Assembly: GCF_041296385.1 (NCBI RefSeq)
Contig: NC_091019.1
Location: 10,802,031 to 10,866,030 of the forward strand
Length of the DNA stretch: 64,000 nucleotides
Direction: 5' to 3'
Origin: Aphelocoma coerulescens
Lineage: Eukaryota; Chordata; Aves; Passeriformes; Corvidae
The notes below the pieces were generated by a model. That model worked only from the letters and a program-made list of their open reading frames with translations. It was not told where the DNA came from and ran no database searches. The position numbers were made by a program, and so were the translations under genes. Positions 61,101 through 64,000 of this stretch are shown piece by piece (the stretch's first letter is position 1; each line of letters starts with the position of its first letter).

Positions 61101-64000
61101 TCATACTATCTAGGTTTTACTTCCTACAAAATTTAATAGTCATGTATAATAAAACAGAGGCAATGTTAATCAAGACAAGTGGCCCAAACAGGCTATGTTT
61201 TTCTTTATGTCACCTCCTGGCAGTTAAAAGATGTTGAGAAATCCTCTTGTGGGATAGGAAAAGGATAAGATAGGAAATCCTCTGTTTTTTAATGTGGGTC
61301 TTTGTAGCACATGAGACATAAGTTAATGCTAAGTATGGAAACCAGAACTGCTCCATGACTCACTCATCTCAACCTTCATTCCTAAATCTTGTACCAACAC
61401 TGGCAGGTCTGTCTGCATTGAGTGCCATAGGCCCCAGACATCCTTTTGACAATCCATAAACTACCCTGAGTGTTTCTGTAAGAGCTGGATGAAGTTCCAC
61501 ACATAGGATATGATAATTCAAGTGCTTGTGGCCATATCTCAGGAAGATCTATCATATGAAACAATACAACATATACAAAAGATTTTGCCTTTTTGGGTTG
61601 CTTTTAAACCAAGTAAACTAATTGAACCTCCTTAAACAGTGGACACAGACATCTGAGATTTAGCAACAGATTTATGTAACATCTAAGAGAGTAACACCAC
61701 CATCTTCTCCCACTTCAAGCTATACTGATGTCAGAACAACCTAAAACCAAGAACGTTCACCATCAGATGGTTTTAGGTTCTTGCCTCTGACACACCTATT
61801 GGCTCACATGCAAAATATTTTTCACCCCTCTCTTCTCACCCCTCCACATGCTTATTGACTTTATTCTGGCACTGTTCAGTCCTGCTCTCATTCTGGCTCA
61901 GGAGGGACAATATTTGTTTTGCCATCCATTAGTTCTCATACCTCATGTGTCTAACTCTTGTATATAATACCCAAAACACAACTATATACACAGAAAAAAG
62001 GCAGCCAAAGATCAAAGATTTGACCCTGTATTTTGTCTTTTGGCTTTTTTTGTTTATTAATCCATTTGTGTCTTCTGGTCATTAATATTTTACTTTGTAT
62101 TCTTCACATACTGCTATCTCCCATACAACCTCTGCTTCCAGAGAATTTAAGCATATAGTGAAAGCCAGCGTCTCAACTTCCTTCTCCTCCTCTTCTATTA
62201 AAAACAGAAAGCCTCATCCAAACAAACACAAACAAACAAAAAAGAAACCTGAGAACCACATCTGCTCCATGAAGCACTCCAGATGCAATGCCTACTGGCC
62301 ATGCTGCAATTGTTCTGTGCCACTGCTCATGCCTCTGTAGAGGATGACATGCTTCAGGGCAGAAATTTCTTTGTCTGGCACATCTACCTTTTGTGTATCG
62401 CAGTGTACCCTTGCAGGTGAACACAGGGCACTTTGATGCAGGTAAAAAACTAACCAAACAAACACAGACAAAAGCCACACAAACACAAAAAAAACCCCCA
62501 ACTCATACAAACCAGGTCATCAGTGTAGATGTAAATAAAAGCCTGGGCTCTGGCAAATAAAATTGAAAGCTTCCCCTACACTGGAGAAATTTCAGATAGG
62601 CAAAGGCTATTATATTCACTAAATCCAACAAAACTGAGGGATAAGAGGCAGTTTACAAGATTTGAGGAGAGAAGAGATTGAGTTTAGATCCAAATGTCCC
62701 CAAATTTTGAAGTTCAACTCTGGATCAGTACCTTGCATTCCACGGTAACTCCAGTGCATGTAGTTTCCTCATTGGTTTTTTTCTGTACAGAATGCACAAG
62801 TAATCAGGTCAATCTGCAAGAGAGAACTTTCATTTCATTCTTTAGCTTTTAAAACAGGTTAGGACTCCAGGTGGGATTTTAAGAGGCAATAGTTAAAAAT
62901 TAGCATATTTACCATAATAATTTTAAAGCAATTTACATCCATCTTACAGGTTACATACACACTAGTGTCCATCCATGTCGACACATCACTGCACTAAAGA
63001 AAGAAAAACTGCATGTGTCTGAAGAGCAGTAGGAAGCTTTGATAGACAAGTGCTACAAGGGCAGTGGGGCTACTTAATGAAAAGTAGCTAAAAAGACAAG
63101 CTGGTAGAAGCAGTTGGACTGTAGCACTGCGTGCTAGCACAGTTTGATCTTTTTCATTCTATTAGAGGTAAAAACTACAGCCCTCAAGAACCTAGAAATA
63201 GAGGCTGGAAAACAGATCCATGGCTTTGCTTTTTGCCTTCCTGAGAGAACTATGTTCTACTTTTACAAACAGAAATCCAGCAAGAAAAAGGAAGCTGAAA
63301 ACACGTATTTGTTTCGATAAATTTATTCATAGGCTGAAATAGTACATTTTAAAAATGTTTTATTTAATTTAATGAAAAAGTATTCATCTTTTTCATAGGT
63401 GATAATTAATCATTATTCTGTCATAAACAGAAAAGAAAGATGTATTTATGTAGATTTAACTGAACATTGTGTTAATCACACTGCAGTGACTCAAAACACA
63501 AAACCAAAGCAGAGAAGTTTCTTATACTAAGTATTCCTTTTGCCTTAATACAGGAAAATACAGCCTTAATAAGAAAATACAGCCTTAACATTCCTGAAAG
63601 CCAACTCACAATCATATAAATAAACCTTCAATTCAGTTTTACCCAATCCATTTTGATTGAGTTTCACAGCCAGACAGAAGCTGATCAACTGTCATGATGA
63701 CAGATTTAAATAATTTACACTTATGTTGAATATTAAGGCTTAAAAACTTCTCTGCATGTACAATTTCAGGAACTTGGGAGCAATCCTCCAAGTATCCCAG
63801 GCTTTAAGTTAGATAAAACTGTCTGTTGTTAAGTATATATCTTAGCAACAGATAAGGCACAGACCTTGAGCTCTACTCAGGCAAAACATCAGAATTAAAG
63901 TGGTGAGAAACAGCAGAGAAGGAGGGACACTGCCAGGGTGGGGAGTAGCTAACACATCTGTACATTTGCCCTCTCAGTAGGAAAAACATGCAGTTTACCT
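58156..64000. other. Intergenic, no gene seen
   Basis: About 5.8 kb to the right edge of the window. It contains a 12-bp hairpin at 61738-61779 and short A/C-rich tracts (59051-59082, 62217-62240). All frames are about 100 codons or less, none recognised. No zinc-finger coding sequence or other WT1 exon is visible, so WT1, if present, lies further right. Confidence 0.5.
61738..61779. repeat. Perfect 12-bp hairpin
   Basis: AACCTAAAACCA (61738-61749) pairs exactly with TGGTTTTAGGTT (61768-61779), separated by an 18-base loop. It could be the core of a small inverted-repeat element or chance. Confidence 0.9.

Noticed and set aside
58156..64000. Search for WT1 3' exons on the minus strand
   Set aside because: No C2H2 zinc-finger coding pattern is present in any frame; WT1 is not in this window.

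Overview
The window reads as a vertebrate nuclear genome, specifically a bird and probably a passerine. The grounds are several CR1 LINE fragments, including one with the typical repeated ATTCTGTG-like 3' tail, solo LTRs of types I associate with songbird endogenous retroviruses, an AT-rich background, and no operons, dense coding or prokaryotic signals. Species cannot be settled from the sequence alone.

Only one protein-coding gene can be supported. At the left edge, bases 331-438 on the plus strand are the terminal coding exon of a reticulocalbin, best matched to RCN1. The exon follows a good splice acceptor, completes an EF-hand loop and ends in the ER-retention signal HDEL. Bases 1-330 are the end of its last intron. 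Its 3' UTR runs to a polyadenylation signal at 1556-1561. In other amniotes the gene beyond the 3' end of RCN1 is WT1, in convergent orientation, so the remaining ~62 kb is most likely the RCN1-WT1 intergenic interval. That is synteny inference: no WT1 exon is visible here.

The interval is a gene desert holding mobile-element relics. There are two same-strand copies of one solo LTR family (11110-11675 and 25843-26380), a second LTR family at 13210-13762, and a minus-strand solo LTR at 46185-46615 with a perfect 6-bp target-site duplication. CR1 pieces lie at 34085-34150, 36190-36705, 39722-40605, 48611-49385 (minus) and 57745-58155. A possible processed retrocopy tail lies at 25458-25670 (minus). 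Simple repeats include (ATT)n at 54871-54927 and several 24-27 bp A/T runs.

Three features stand out as possible regulatory structure. First, a compact CpG island at 32150-32445 has G-tract and C20 homopolymer shoulders and a strong CTCF-like motif. Second, a CpG-dense patch at 19365-19500 has a good splice donor and AATAAA and may be an LTR end or an exon. Third, a small GC patch at 43300-43410 has a hairpin and paired E-boxes. Several perfect inverted repeats also occur, at 26920, 42033, 53080 and 61738. I found no novel multi-gene system. The interest lies in candidate regulatory elements between a housekeeping ER gene and, by inference, a developmental transcription factor.
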